Of a stretch of DNA of 64,000 nt, positions 9,443-19,298 are shown piece by piece. The translations under genes and the position numbers were made by a program. The notes under the pieces are model-generated. The model was not told the DNA's origin. It saw nothing but the letters and a program-made list of their open reading frames with translations, and made no database searches. This stretch comes from CAWATZ01 sp963784995 (GTDB lineage Bacteria > Planctomycetota > Planctomycetia > Gemmatales > Gemmataceae). The number at the start of each line of letters is the position of its first letter. The stretch's first letter is position 1. Where the stretch lies: NCBI GenBank assembly GCA_963784995.1, contig CAWATZ010000003.1, forward strand, positions 496,001-560,000. Reading direction: 5' to 3'.

Positions 9443-12337
9443 TTACTGGGGCGCCGGCGCTTCACGTCGCACTTCAATGCCTTCGACCACGACGCCAAGC
9501 GTTCTCTGGTCCGCCTTCGGGGTGAACGTATCGCTGATAATGTCCAGGACCAACTCATCTCCGAGGTCGATACCGGTCAGATCAAGCATCTTGTCCGGAA
9601 ACTTCCCGGCGGAGCCGCCTTCCCATTTCCAAAGAGCTATCTGTTGCTTGAACAACACCCGGTTATTGGCCACGATCTGTACCCAGGCTGTTTTCACCTC
9701 CGCCGGCCTGAGAATGCCAAGCTCCACGACGAGCCCCGTGGGAGGCTTGCGTCGATCGATGGGAATTACCAGCCTCCCCTTGCCGTCGGTCCATCGGAAC
9801 GGCTTGCCAGCCTTACTGTATTCCTCCTGCCAAAACCCTGACTCCTCCACCTCCGGAACGAATTGATTTCCCAGGGTTCCGTTCAGGAACGAATAATCCT
9901 TGACCCGCCTCGGCCAAAAGAGCCAGCTGCAGACGCCGGCCACGACCGCGAGCACCAGCACCGAAGCAACCACCCTGCGGTCCTTCTGGATCGAAAACCG
10001 GCCCGTGGACGCCCGGGGAGCGAGGGAGCCTGGGTTGGTTTCGGGAATGAGCACGCCCTGGCGGCACCCGGGGCACTTGATCTTCTTGCCGGCCAGTGCC
10101 GTCCGGGCCCGGAGGTTCTTGCCGCAGCCGGGACACGGAAAGGCGATGAGCGGCGCAACTGCTTCGGGGTCGGCAGGCCCGGGCTCTTCCTCACCCTCCT
10201 CACCGGTTCCAGGGACGTCTGGGGAAGGGACTGTCCGGTCCCGGCGGCGCACCTGAAGCAACAAACCCAGGGCGCACAGCAAGACCAGGATGAAGCCGAG
10301 GGCAACGACTGCCAGTATCCATCGTTTCGGTTTCGACAAGATCGAGGACGGGGAGGCCAGCCCGCTGTGGATGCGCAGGTCGATCAGGCGGACGTCCACG
10401 CCGGCCGGACTGCCGCTGTTGTTGACCACGAAGCGGACAAGTTGCAGGTCTTCCCTGGTAAACTCTCGGCGGTTGATCTCCTCGAACTTGTTCTCGGGGC
10501 CCTCGGCCACCAGGAAGTGCAGGGTCGAGCCTTTGCGCACAAACCGCAGTTGCCCGGCGCGCGCCGTCGTCGGGGTGAACGTGTGCTGGCCGCTATCGGG
10601 TTGCCCCTTGATCCAGAATTCCGTCTGGTAAACGTCCCCTTGATCGGGTCGCAGAAACCGGCTGACCTTGCCAAACTTCGTCAGGTTGTCGTCGGTAGCG
10701 ACGTTCAGGGCAACTCCCACCCCGTTGCCGTCCGGCGGACGGTCGGCGGACAGGAACTCGTAGGTGCCGGTGATCTCGAAATTGCCCGCGACGGCGAAGT
10801 TTGCCACGACCCCGACCGGCGCATTCGACCGCCGCGTGGCAGGCAAGGTTATGCGTAACCCATTCTCCTCCCGCTTGATCACCTTGTCGGCGTCCGGGCC
10901 CTCCAGGGTGAAGGAGGAAGGCAGGGGCCGACCCCCCCGGAAGTCGCAGTAGACCTCGGTGGCAGACGGTTGCTTCTCGGGAGGCGGCGCAGCCTGGAGA
11001 AGGAGGAACAGGCCCACCCCCAGGGCAGCCAGGGCCCCGAGCGCTAGAAACCAGCGGGGTCGCAGCCACGGGGCCAGGCGGCCCCGGAGGCGGGAGGACG
11101 GCGGCCCGGCACAGGCCTCGGGCGGGAGAGGACGTAACTCGGGAGGCAGGACCGTCCCCGGCTGGCGGAGGTGGGCGAGGTAGCCCTCCAGCAGAGCGGC
11201 GACCTCGCTGGCGCTCTGGAAGCGGTCGGCCGGATTCTTGGCCAGCAAGCGGGCGATCAGTGTCTCCAGCCAGGCCGGCACCCTGGGATTGAGGGAACGA
11301 AGCGGTATCGGCTCCCGGTCGCAGACCTGGCGCAGCACGGCCAGGGTTGTCGCTTCGTGGAAGGGCGGGGTTCCGGTACACAGGGCATAGAGGACGCTGC
11401 CGAGGCTGAACAGGTCGGCGCGGTGGTCGATCGGCTTGCTGCTGGCTTGCTCGGGGGCCATGTACTCGGGGGTGCCGGCCACCACGCCGCTCTGGGTCAG
11501 GCCGACGTCATCGACCAGGCGGGCCAGGCCGAAGTCGATGATCTTGACGCGACATTCTCCCCTCTCCCCGCTGGGGAGAGGGGTTGGGGGTGAGGGGTCC
11601 TCCAGCAGGATGTTGGACGGCTTGATGTCCCGATGGATCAACCCCTGACTGTGAGCCGCCGCCAACCCCAATGCCGTTTGCTGTCCGATGCGGACGATTG
11701 TCTCCACGTCCAGAGGCCCGTTGCGGTCCAGGCGAGCTTGCAGCGATTCCCCCGACACGTACTGCATCACCAGGTAAGGCAGACCGTCGCTCTCGTGAAC
11801 GCCGTGGATGGGCACGATGTGTTCGTGGCAGACCGCGGCCGCGGCCTGGGCCTCGCGGGTGAAGCGCCGGCGGGCGTTGGCGCTGCCCGCCAAGGCGGGG
11901 GCCAGCACTTTGATGGCCACCAGACGCTGCAGCGCCGGCTCGTACGCCTTCAGCACGACGCCCATCCCCCCCTGCCCGATGACTTCCCGCACCTCGTAGA
12001 CGCCGAGCGTGCCCAGGAGGTCGGGCCGATCACTGGGGCGCAGGTAGTAGAGTTCGGCCGGTTCTGTCGGGACGGCCGGGGCCAGGTCATTCCCCTCCTG
12101 GAGCCGCTCCAGGAACTCGTTCAAGGTCGGGTCGATGGGCGCGGCCGTCGGGTCGCCGACGCGCCGGGCCCGCTTCCGGTACGCCTCCTCCTCCGCCGCG
12201 GTCCGGTCCAGGCGATCCTGGCAGGCCGGGCACAACTGCAGGTGGCGCTCCAAACGACTCAATTGGTCCGGTGCGAGATCGAGGTCGAGCAAGCTCTGCC
12301 AGCCCTCGGTTCCCGGACAGTCAAGCGGCGTGGTCAT
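9443..12337 (-). CDS. ZAS-motif Ser/Thr protein kinase with zinc ribbon and multiple TM segments (kinase 1)
   Basis: An intact 964-residue protein. Residues 32-39 form HxxxCxxC (HLQLCPAC), the zinc-associated anti-sigma motif. The kinase domain (about 112-390) has GQGGMG at 121-126, AIK143, HRDIKP at 235-240, DFG at 268-270 and APE at 294-296, so it should be active. Residues about 247-262 (PSPPTPLPSGERG) are the translation of an inserted palindromic repeat in the loop before DFG. After the kinase come a TM helix (about 432-451), a beta-rich extracellular region, a second TM helix, a zinc ribbon (CPGCGKNLRA ... KIKCPGC), a third TM helix and a C-terminal beta domain. It sits directly after an ECF sigma gene, which it probably controls by binding or phosphorylation (inference). 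Confidence 0.9.
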   Translation of the reverse strand: MTTPLDCPGTEGWQSLLDLDLAPDQLSRLERHLQLCPACQDRLDRTAAEEEAYRKRARRVGDPTAAPIDPTLNEFLERLQEGNDLAPAVPTEPAELYYLRPSDRPDLLGTLGVYEVREVIGQGGMGVVLKAYEPALQRLVAIKVLAPALAGSANARRRFTREAQAAAAVCHEHIVPIHGVHESDGLPYLVMQYVSGESLQARLDRNGPLDVETIVRIGQQTALGLAAAHSQGLIHRDIKPSNILLEDPSPPTPLPSGERGECRVKIIDFGLARLVDDVGLTQSGVVAGTPEYMAPEQASSKPIDHRADLFSLGSVLYALCTGTPPFHEATTLAVLRQVCDREPIPLRSLNPRVPAWLETLIARLLAKNPADRFQSASEVAALLEGYLAHLRQPGTVLPPELRPLPPEACAGPPSSRLRGRLAPWLRPRWFLALGALAALGVGLFLLLQAAPPPEKQPSATEVYCDFRGGRPLPSSFTLEGPDADKVIKREENGLRITLPATRRSNAPVGVVANFAVAGNFEITGTYEFLSADRPPDGNGVGVALNVATDDNLTKFGKVSRFLRPDQGDVYQTEFWIKGQPDSGQHTFTPTTARAGQLRFVRKGSTLHFLVAEGPENKFEEINRREFTREDLQLVRFVVNNSGSPAGVDVRLIDLRIHSGLASPSSILSKPKRWILAVVALGFILVLLCALGLLLQVRRRDRTVPSPDVPGTGEEGEEEPGPADPEAVAPLIAFPCPGCGKNLRARTALAGKKIKCPGCRQGVLIPETNPGSLAPRASTGRFSIQKDRRVVASVLVLAVVAGVCSWLFWPRRVKDYSFLNGTLGNQFVPEVEESGFWQEEYSKAGKPFRWTDGKGRLVIPIDRRKPPTGLVVELGILRPAEVKTAWVQIVANNRVLFKQQIALWKWEGGSAGKFPDKMLDLTGIDLGDELVLDIISDTFTPKADQRTLGVVVEGIEVRREAPAPQ
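11556..11598. repeat. CCCCTCTCCCC palindromic repeat inserted in kinase 1
   Basis: CCCCTCTCCCC and GGGGAGAGGGG flank GCT, followed by TTGGGGGTGAGGGGT. This is a widespread dispersed element in bacterial genomes (recognised by its translations such as SPPTPLPSGERG). Here it is in frame inside the kinase gene and adds about 14 residues to the loop between HRDIKPSN and DFG. Confidence 0.8.
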
Positions 12338-12374
12338 GATGGTTCCTCGGGAGTCGCGGCGCTGGGCGGCTCGC

Positions 12375-12966
12375 TCAGGGTTCGCGCACGGATCGGACCA
12401 GGGCCTTGAGTCGGGCCAGGATCCGGTGACGGGCCAGGTAGACGGCTGCGGTGGTCAAGCCGAGTTCGGCGGCCACGTGCTTCGTCGGCTGACCCTCCAG
12501 CGCGGTCCTCCAGAAGGCCTGCCAGGTTGAGTCCGCGACGTCCTTGCGGACTTGCGCAGGCCCAGGAAAACACCTGGTCCTCCCACTCGTCTTCCCACTC
12601 GGCCTCGTCCGTCGCGGGCGCTGGGCATTGTTCCAGTAGTTGCTGGGTCGCCGAATCTCCACTGCCGCGAACCCGATTCCCCCGGGCCGACCGCCAGGTG
12701 GACAGTTTCCGCCGGACGACCGTGAACAGCCAGTTGCGAAAGGAACCCCGGCTGGGGTCGTACTCCAGCCGGCCCACGCCGCTGGCAACGGCGCGGAGGA
12801 CTTCCTGGCCCAGGTCGGCCGCGTCAGCGTCCTGCAACCCCTGCTTGCGCGCGTAGTTATAGACCAGGGGGCCATACAGTGCGATGAACTCCGTCCAGGC
12901 GGCCTGATCCCGCGGGTCGCGCAGGCGGACCAGCAGGCTGGCTCGGGTCGGGGGAATTTCCGCCAT
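12375..12966 (-). CDS. ECF sigma factor 1 (frameshifted)
   Basis: ATG 12966. The sigma-2 region is clear: LLVRLRDPRDQAAWTEFIAL, YARKQGLQDADAADLGQEVL, GSFRNWLFTVVRRKL. At about 12556 the frame must shift one base. The sigma-4 region then reads TWQAFWRTALEGQPTKHVAA and ELGLTTAAVYLARHRILARL, ending with VREP and TGA at 12375. The unshifted frame ends at 12334, overlapping the kinase 1 start codon (ATGA), the same junction as in the second pair, so the true C-terminus may include a second compensating shift. It belongs to the planctomycete ECF groups linked to Ser/Thr kinases. Confidence 0.8.
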
Positions 12967-13068
12967 TGGTCCTCAGTCACCTCGCTCTGCCTATCAGTTC
13001 CAGGCCGTCCCGGAAAATCTTTCGCGCTGCGTCCCTTTTTGCAACCCGGGAGAGACAGTTCCTTGATT

Positions 13069-13233
13069 CTATCCTCTGACCGCCTGCGCCGTTGCGCCAG
13101 AGCGCTCGACTTCGGCGACGGCTGCCTCTTTGCCGGCGCGGTACGAATGGAGCAGTTCCTTGGCCTGCTTGCGGAGTTGGGCAAGGCTCGGCTTGTGCGG
13201 GAGAGTGCGCGTGGGGGCAGAGTGAGAAGACAT
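13069..13233 (-). CDS. 54-residue ankyrin-protein head, probably truncated
   Basis: ATG 13233 follows a near-perfect AAAGGAGG box 7 nt upstream, so it is probably translated. The product has TLPHKPSLAQLRKQAKELLH and then RAGKEAAVAEVER. The motif PSLxxLRKQAKELLxxxRAG is the usual N-terminus of bacterial ankyrin-repeat proteins, where it precedes the repeats. Here it stops after 54 residues and no repeats follow in any frame, so this looks like a decapitated gene retaining its translation signals. It lies between kinase 2 and sigma factor 1. Confidence 0.5.
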   Translation of the reverse strand: MSSHSAPTRTLPHKPSLAQLRKQAKELLHSYRAGKEAAVAEVERSGATAQAVRG

Positions 13234-13528
13234 GACGTCCTCCTTTCCGCGGCTGCTTGCCGCATGGTTCGGTGTCCGCGTCGCGAACCGAAAGAAGGTA
13301 CGTTGGCGATCAACAGCAACGCCTGAGTCAGGTGGGCTCAGCCCTTTCCGCGGACACAGCAGCGCCCTGCACGCTTGCGGCTGCATTATCATGCCGGGGA
13401 GGCATGAAGCAATCCCTCAATAGCCCGTGCAGCGGCGCAGTTTTTGTCACAAGCAGGGCAGGCAAAGGTTAGCACGGGTGGCGCAGTTGCATCGCCGCGC
13501 ATGCCTTTGTTGAAAGCGGGTGGCATGG

Positions 13529-15083
13529 TCAGCTCGTTGCGATCGGTCCGTTCGCCTCACTTCCGGGCGGTGACCTACTGGTTGGCAGGGGCCCGCCCGC
13601 CTGGGTCCCCGGCGCACGTACGCCCTGGCCGCACCGGGGGCACTTGAGCGACTTGCCGGCCAGTGCCGCCCGGGCCCGGAGGTTCTTGCCGCAGCCGGGA
13701 CACGAAAAGGCGATGACCAGCGCAACTGCTTCGGGGTCGGCAGGCCCGGGCTTTTCCTCACCCTCCTCCCCGGTTCCAGGGACGCCTGGGGAAGCGAATG
13801 TCCGGTCCCGGCGGCGCACCTGAAGCAACACACCCAGGGCGCACAGCAAGACCAGGATGAAGCCGAGGGCAACCACTGCCAGCAGCCATCGTTTCCGTTT
13901 CGGCAAGATCGAGGGCGGGGAGGCCGGCCCACTGCGGATCTGCACATCGATCAGACGAACATCCACATCACTGACCTGACGCAGCACCGCCAGTGGCGTC
14001 GCGGCGCGGAAGGGAGGGACGCCGGTACACAGGGCGTACAGGACGCTGCCGAGGCTGAACAGGTCGGCGCGGTGGTCCACCGGCTCGCCGCGCGCTTGTT
14101 CCGGAGCCATGTACTCGGGAGTGCCGGCCAGCACGCCGTTCTGGGTCAGGCCGACGTCATCGACCAGGCGGGCCAGGCCGAAGTCGGTGATCTTGACGCA
14201 GGGCGAGCCGGGCGGGTCCGGAGTGTTAGCCCGAAGCGCTAGCGAGGGTTTGCGTTCTCCCTCGCTAGCGCTTCGGGCTAACACTCCGGACCCGCCTGCC
14301 TCGCCTTCCAGCAGCAGATTGCCCGGCTTGATGTCCCGGTGGATCAGCCCCTGGGCGTGGGCGGCCGCCAGTCCCCGAGCCGTCTGCAGCCCGATGTGGA
14401 CAACCTCCTCGATCGGCAGCGGCCCAGTGCGGTCGAGCCGGGCTTGCAGCGACTCGCCTTCGATGAGCTGCATCACCAGGTAGGGCAGCCCCTCCGTCTC
14501 GTGGACGCCGTGGACGGCAACAACATTCTCGTGCCAGACGGCAGCGGCGGCCTGGGCTTCGCGGATGAACCTTCGGCGCGCGTGGGCGCTGCCGGCCAGG
14601 ACGAGAGTCGGGACCTTGATGGCCACCAATCGTTGCAAGATCGGATCGAACGCCTTCAGCACGATCCCCATCCCTCCCTGCCCGATCACTTCCAGCACCT
14701 CATGGGAGCCCAGCAAACCGAGCACTCCCGGCCGGTCCGCCGGCTGAAGGAACGACAGGGGCAAGTCCTCCCCGGACGGGGCACCCGCTTGCGGGTCGGC
14801 TGCCGTTCCCAGCAGCAACGGCAGCTCGGTTTTCAGCTGGGCCAGGCCGCGTTGCAGGGTCTGCTCGCTGGTTGGCGACCGGCTCGATGCGTTCGCCTCT
14901 CACTCCAGACAAGGAGCGGGTAACATCCTGCCAGGTCGAACCGTCGGCAGCCAGGTCCGCCAGGGTCTGCTGACAGCAGGGGCAGCTTTCCAGGTGTTCG
15001 GAATAGTCGGCGCTGCCCTCGTCGGCGTCGCTCTCCAGCAGTGCGCACAACACCTCGTTGTCGGGACAGCCGGCTGTGTTCAT
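13529..15083 (-). CDS. ZAS-motif Ser/Thr kinase with internal deletion (kinase 2, frameshifted)
   Basis: Start ATG 15083 overlaps the TGA of the upstream sigma gene (ATGA). Residues 30-37 give HLESCPCC, the HxxxCxxC anti-sigma motif. After ERIEPVAN a one-base shift near 14868 restores the frame (EQTLQRGLAQLKTELPLLLG). The kinase domain has GQGGMG, AIK, HRDIKPGN, DFG, APE, but is cut after TPLAVLRQVSD and joined to VDVRLIDVQIRSG. The corresponding points in kinase 1 are about 300 residues apart, so the C-lobe end, first TM helix and extracellular domain are missing. The tail keeps one TM helix and a zinc ribbon (CPGCGKNLRA, KCPRCGQG). Residues translated from an inserted palindrome (RSASEGERKPSLALRANTPD) sit in the same loop as the insertion in kinase 1. 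Confidence 0.82.
14202..14305. repeat. 38-bp perfect palindrome inserted in kinase 2
   Basis: Left arm 14211-14248 and right arm 14259-14296 are exact reverse complements with a 10-nt loop; degenerate pairing extends about 9 bp further each side. Core includes GCGCTAGCGAGGG. The translation SASEG ... LALRAN is one recognised across planctomycete genomes as an in-frame dispersed element. It adds about 30 residues between HRDIKPGNLLLE and the DFG of the kinase. Confidence 0.85.
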
Positions 15084-15724
15084 TGGGTGCTGGCTCCTTC
15101 GGGGTTGTCCGGGCGCTGGCAGTCGGCGGCTCCGGGTTCCTGGGCCTGTTCCAGGATCGCCTTGAGGCGAGCCATGACCCGGCTCCTGGCCAGGTAGACG
15201 GAGGCAACGCTCAGGCTCAGAGATTCCGCAACCTCCCGTGGTGGTTGACCTTCCACCGCCGTTTGCCAGAATGCCTGCCAGGTGGCCGGGCGCACCTGGG
15301 GCCGCACCTGCTCGACCGCCCAGGCGAAGAGTCGTTGCTGGTACTCCGCTTCCCAGGCGGCGGTCTCGTGATCCGGGGCCGGTTCTCCTTCGAGCCGGCG
15401 CTGGGTCAATGGGTCGCCGGTTCCCTGGCCGAACTGGTGTTTCCGCCGCCGCAGGTTGAGCAGCTGGCTGCGCACAATGGTAAAGAGCCAACCACGAAAC
15501 GAGCCGCGGCGCGGGTCATAGTCCAGCCGGCGGATGGCGGTGACGACGATGCGCAGGACGGTCTGCATCAGGTCGGCCGCATCGGCATCTTGCAGGCCGT
15601 GCCGCCGGGCATAGTCGTAGACCAGCGGCGCGTACAGGTCCACGAACTGACCCCAGGCTTGCTCATCCTGGGCGTCCCGCAGCCGAACCAGCAGGCTCGG
15701 CTTGGTCGGCGGTGCTTCCGGCAT
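15080..15724 (-). CDS. ECF sigma factor 2
   Basis: An intact 214-residue protein. Sigma-2: LLVRLRDAQDEQAWGQFVDL, YARRHGLQDADAADLMQTVL and YDPRRGSFRGWLFTIVRSQL. Sigma-4: ATWQAFWQTAVEGQPPREVA and ESLSLSVASVYLARSRVMAR. It is about 60% similar to sigma factor 1 by eye. The stop overlaps the start of kinase 2 by 4 bp (ATGA), which implies coupled synthesis with the HxxxCxxC-containing kinase. This supports a cognate sigma/anti-sigma-kinase pair that senses a signal through the kinase's extracytoplasmic part. Confidence 0.9.
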   Translation of the reverse strand: MPEAPPTKPSLLVRLRDAQDEQAWGQFVDLYAPLVYDYARRHGLQDADAADLMQTVLRIVVTAIRRLDYDPRRGSFRGWLFTIVRSQLLNLRRRKHQFGQGTGDPLTQRRLEGEPAPDHETAAWEAEYQQRLFAWAVEQVRPQVRPATWQAFWQTAVEGQPPREVAESLSLSVASVYLARSRVMARLKAILEQAQEPGAADCQRPDNPEGASTQ

Positions 15725-15770
15725 GAAGAAGGCCCTCTACGGGATAGTAAACGCGCCGAGGGGAATTCTA

Positions 15771-16013
15771 TCACGGAAAGGAATGCCCAAGGACGATCAG
15801 GGCGTCCTCGGCCGTGCGAATGGCCCAGTGAACCGCACGGTCCTGCTGCCGGGCGACCCGGGCGAGAAACGGAAGCCATTCGTCGGCGTCTTTTGCGGTG
15901 TCCGGGATGGGAATGCGGAGGGTGCGGTCGCAGACGTCCCGGTCGTTGAGATGCTCGGTGAGGGCCGGCCTGTCCCCTGGGCAGAACGGGGACAAACGAA
16001 GCTGCCCATCTGG
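15771..16013 (-). pseudogene. RimL-like GNAT acetyltransferase fragment
   Basis: About 80 residues (LSPFCPGDRPALTEHLNDRD, RVARQQDRAVHWAIRTAEDA) are roughly 75% identical to the N-terminal half of the intact acetyltransferase at 30691-31224. DNA identity is obvious between 15800-16010 and 31011-31220. Both ends are missing: no start codon, and the acetyl-CoA-binding half is absent. It abuts an oppositely oriented protease fragment, so the site is a recombination scar. Confidence 0.75.
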
Positions 16014-16304
16014 CCGCTGGATGGAGGTCAGATCAGCCGGGAGATCTTCCAGGCCATCTGGAAGGTACGCGGCCTGCTGTACTCGCTGCTCCTGTCCGGG
16101 ATTGTCGCGGCCGTGGTGGCGCTCCACTGTCTGATGGCGGCCTCGGGCCGGGTGCTGATTCCTTACCTGGAAATCCTCGGCGGGACGTTCAATGCCCTGT
16201 TCTTCGCCCTGTTCGCCGTCAATAGCTTCCAGCTCTGGGCAGCCGAGAACGAGCAGCTGAACGCTTCCCCCGGTTACGAAGACGACCAGCTGCCCTGGGA
16301 GTGA
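15999..16304 (+). pseudogene. M50 (site-2 protease-like) C-terminal fragment
   Basis: The frame contains WPLDGGQISREIFQ, the third metal-ligand motif (LDGGQ) of M50 peptidases, followed by a hydrophobic segment (LLYSLLLSGIVAAVVALHCL), a second one (ALFFALFAVNSFQLW) and ENEQLNASPGYEDDQLPWE. The HExxH motif and all upstream parts are absent, since the sequence 5' of about 15999 is the reversed GNAT fragment. It ends 6 bp before the MFS transporter gene, convergently. Confidence 0.65.
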
Positions 16305-16309
16305 ATACC

Positions 16310-17900
16310 TCAGCCGTAACCGGCTCCGGGCGGCGCGTGCAAGCCCCGGGCTGCCCGCCACAAAAGCAGTGCGACCGTCAGTCCCAGTGTCAGCATCATC
16401 AGGCTCAGGAAGCGTAAGCCGTGGCGGAACCCGAAGGCGATGCTCTCGACCGTGGCGAACGTACCCAGGACGGTCCCGGTCTCCTGCTGCAGGGCTGGCC
16501 CGCTCAGGCCGCGCTGCCGGTAGTAATCGGCGACGCGATCGCTGGCCTCGGACACCGCCGGGCGGTTGCTGCTGAGGTTGAGGCGGTAGGTGTCCAGGGC
16601 CCGGTCGGACCACGCCTTGATCATGGTGCCCGTCGCGGTTGGGACCACGATGATCGGCGTGACCAGGCCGAGGACGGCCAGGGCGCCGGCGTAGAGGAAA
16701 TCCTTGGGGTTCAGCCCCTCGATCTCGTCGGTCAGGAAGACGGGCGGGAACAGGCCCAGGAACCCGGCCCAGCAAGCCAGGATCAAGGACACGTGTTCCT
16801 TCGAGGTGAAGTTGTCCAGCGATGATAGCCACCACGTACTGGCCGACGTTCCCACCACTCCGACCACCAACCAGACGTGCCGCAGGCTGCGCCGGTGGAA
16901 CCAGACCGTCAGGAACGTGGTGGCAGCCATCGTCAGCGCGGCCGGCGCCATCAGCCAGCCGGCCGTGGTCCGGGGGTAACCGCGCAGCTCGGTGGCATAC
17001 AGGCCCACGATCGTCAGCACGGCGACCAGAGACGTGAGCATCAGCCCGCGAAGGGTCATGGACAGGATGAAAACACGGGTTCGCAGCAGCCGCTTCAGAT
17101 GGTCGTCGGGGCTGAAGCCCGATCCGAGCCAGATCACGAGGACCACGGGCAGGGCGATGCAGAGGATGACCGTCACGGCAAAGGCGTTAGAAGTCAAGCC
17201 GCCCCACTTGCGATACCAGCTGAAGGCGAACACGACCGCCACGACCCAGGCCGTGAACAGCGTGACCGCCAACCAGTCGATTGGCAAGTGGATCGGGCGT
17301 GGAGGCCGGTCCGGACGCAGATACCGCAGGACCAGCAGCAAGGCCAGCAGCGCCAGCGGGACGTAAAACCAGAACGTCCAGCGCCAGGACAGCCAGACGG
17401 TCAGCTCGGCCATCAGCAGGGGAGTGCAGTGCCGGGTGGAGTAGGCGAAGACCGCGTAGAAGCCGATGGCCACCAGCAGCAGCCGGTCAAACTGCTTGTA
17501 GAGGGTGGTCCGGCCCAGCCCCATCACCATCATCTTGCCGAAGCCATCGACGAACTTGCCCAGGACAAAGCTCTCCAGCCCGACCGCGGCCCCGCACAGC
17601 AGGTTGCCCAGGGCGAACCCCAGCAATCCCAGGGCGATGGTGTACCGCGCCGATCCGGGCCGACAGCCACAGTCCCGTGAACAGCCCGTACAGGACGCCG
17701 ACCCCGTAGCCGACCTGCTGCCAGATCATGTCATACTCATCGACGTCGAGGCCTTTCCGGATGGCGTCGTCCGTGGTGACGGTCTGCACGAGGGTCTGGT
17801 ACGGGGTGAAGAAGACAAAGAGGATCGCCAGGGCCGCCAGCCAGTGGCGGCGCAGCAAGAACGCCGGCGCGGCCGGTTCGGCAGCGGGCACCGTGGTCAT
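16310..17900 (-). CDS. MFS drug transporter, DHA2/EmrB-like (frameshifted)
   Basis: ATG 17900 overlaps the stop of the HlyD gene (ATGA). The N-terminal part reads HWLAALAILFVFFTPYQTLV, then VGYGVGVLYGLFTGLWLSAR. A one-base shift near 17650 is needed to continue as TIALGLLGFALGNLLCG. The rest has about 12 further hydrophobic segments with WRWTFWFYVPLALLALLLVL, the usual EmrB-type motif after TM6, and PLLMAEL. Total length is about 530 residues with about 14 TM helices. Together with the coupled HlyD adaptor it would form a multidrug efflux pump. No TolC gene is adjacent; the nearest is at 36185. Confidence 0.82.
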
Positions 17901-19298
17901 TTCCGGTCCCCCGGCGCGGGCGCCTTGCGGTTGTAGCGCATTTCCAGGTCCGCCAGTTTCTGGGCAGCTTGCTTGGCCCACTGAGCGTCGCCCTCTCCGT
18001 GAGCGATGACGACGGTCACCGACAGGCCCGCCCGCAGCAGTGGCCAGCGATCGTCCTTGTCGATCCAGATGCGGACCGGCACGCGCTGCACCACCTTGGT
18101 GAACTCGCCGGAGACGACGTTGCGCGGCATCAGGGCGAACTGGGCCCCGGTCGATTTGTCGAGCCAGACGACCCGGCCCCGGAACGGCTCGGCGAAAGCG
18201 TCCAGCCGCAGCTCCACCGGGTTGCCGGGAGCGACGCCGGGCAGCCGGGTCTCTTCCAGGTTGGCCGTCACGTAGAGCAGCTCCGGGTTGTACATGCTCA
18301 GCACGGCAACGCCGGGCGAGGCGAAGTCGCCCAGGTTACGGTAGCGTTTGACCACCACACCGGGACAGGGGGCAAGGAGCTGAGTGAAATCGAACTGATG
18401 CTGAGCCGAGTCCAGCGCGATCTGGGCGTCCTGGACCATTTCCTTCTTCACTTGCACCAGCAGCTCAGTCTCGCGGACCTGGTCATTGCCGGTCTGGGCG
18501 AGATCGAGGGTCTTGCTGGCCTTTTCGACCAGGGCCCGGGCCACTTCGAGATCGCGATTGGCCACCACGATGCGGGTCCGGGCGGCCTCGGTCTTGGCCA
18601 GACGGGCCTCGGCCAGGGTCAATTCCGACCTGGCCGCGTCATAGGTGCGCGTCACTTCATCGGAGCGCCGCCGGGGGACCGCGTTCTGATTGGCAAGGAC
18701 CGTGAAGCGGTCGTATTCCTCCCGGGCCAGCGTCAAGTTCGCCCTGGCGACCCCGACGGCCGCCTGCGCTTCGTCAATCGTCCTGGGGACTTCGTCCGCG
18801 ACCAGCTTCAAGTTGTCCTTCGCCCTGGACTCCTCGATCCGTGCCGCGGCCAGGGTCTGCTCGGCAATGGCGATCTGGAGAGGAACTTCCTTCTTCAGTT
18901 TGGTCAGGGCCGCCTCTTGCCGTTTCAATTCCGCTTCGGCCAGGTCCAGTTTGCCGCGGGCCTGCTCCACCTGGTCGCGGTAATGCACCGGCTCGATCTC
19001 CGCCAGCGGTTGCCCCTGCTCGACCCGGTCATTCTCGTCAACAAGGAAACGCACGATCCGGCCCGAAACCATCTCGGGAGCGACGTTGACGATGTGGGCC
19101 TCGACAAAGGCGTCGTCGGTGATGGAGTGGGCGAGACGGTAGGCGTACCAGCGCAAGCCCGAAAAAGCCCACCACGCCGATCAGGACCAGGATGGCAGCC
19201 CACCAGACCAGGCGCAGCAGACGGGAAGAGAACCCGGCCGCTGGGAGCGAAGGCTGTGGGGCCGCGGGAGGAGTCGCGGGTGGTGGAGCGGATGACAT
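17897..19298 (-). CDS. HlyD/EmrA-like membrane-fusion protein (frameshifted)
   Basis: The ATG at 19298 has AGGAGG 9 nt upstream. A Pro/Ala-rich N-tail leads to a TM anchor (LVWWAAILVLIGVVGFFGLA). A one-base shift near 19155 is needed to enter the main frame (RWYAYRLAHSITDDAFVEAH). The main part has the biotinyl-lipoyl motif (APEMVSGRIVRFLVDENDRV), a long alpha-helical hairpin (about residues 95-260), the second lipoyl half (LLAPCPGVVVKRYRNLGDFA) and a beta-barrel. About 465 residues in all. It is the first gene of an operon with the MFS transporter. Confidence 0.85.

Noticed and set aside
15771..16835. 354-codon leftward frame
   Set aside because: Only the last 80 residues are GNAT-like; the rest is a shadow of the MFS gene in another frame.
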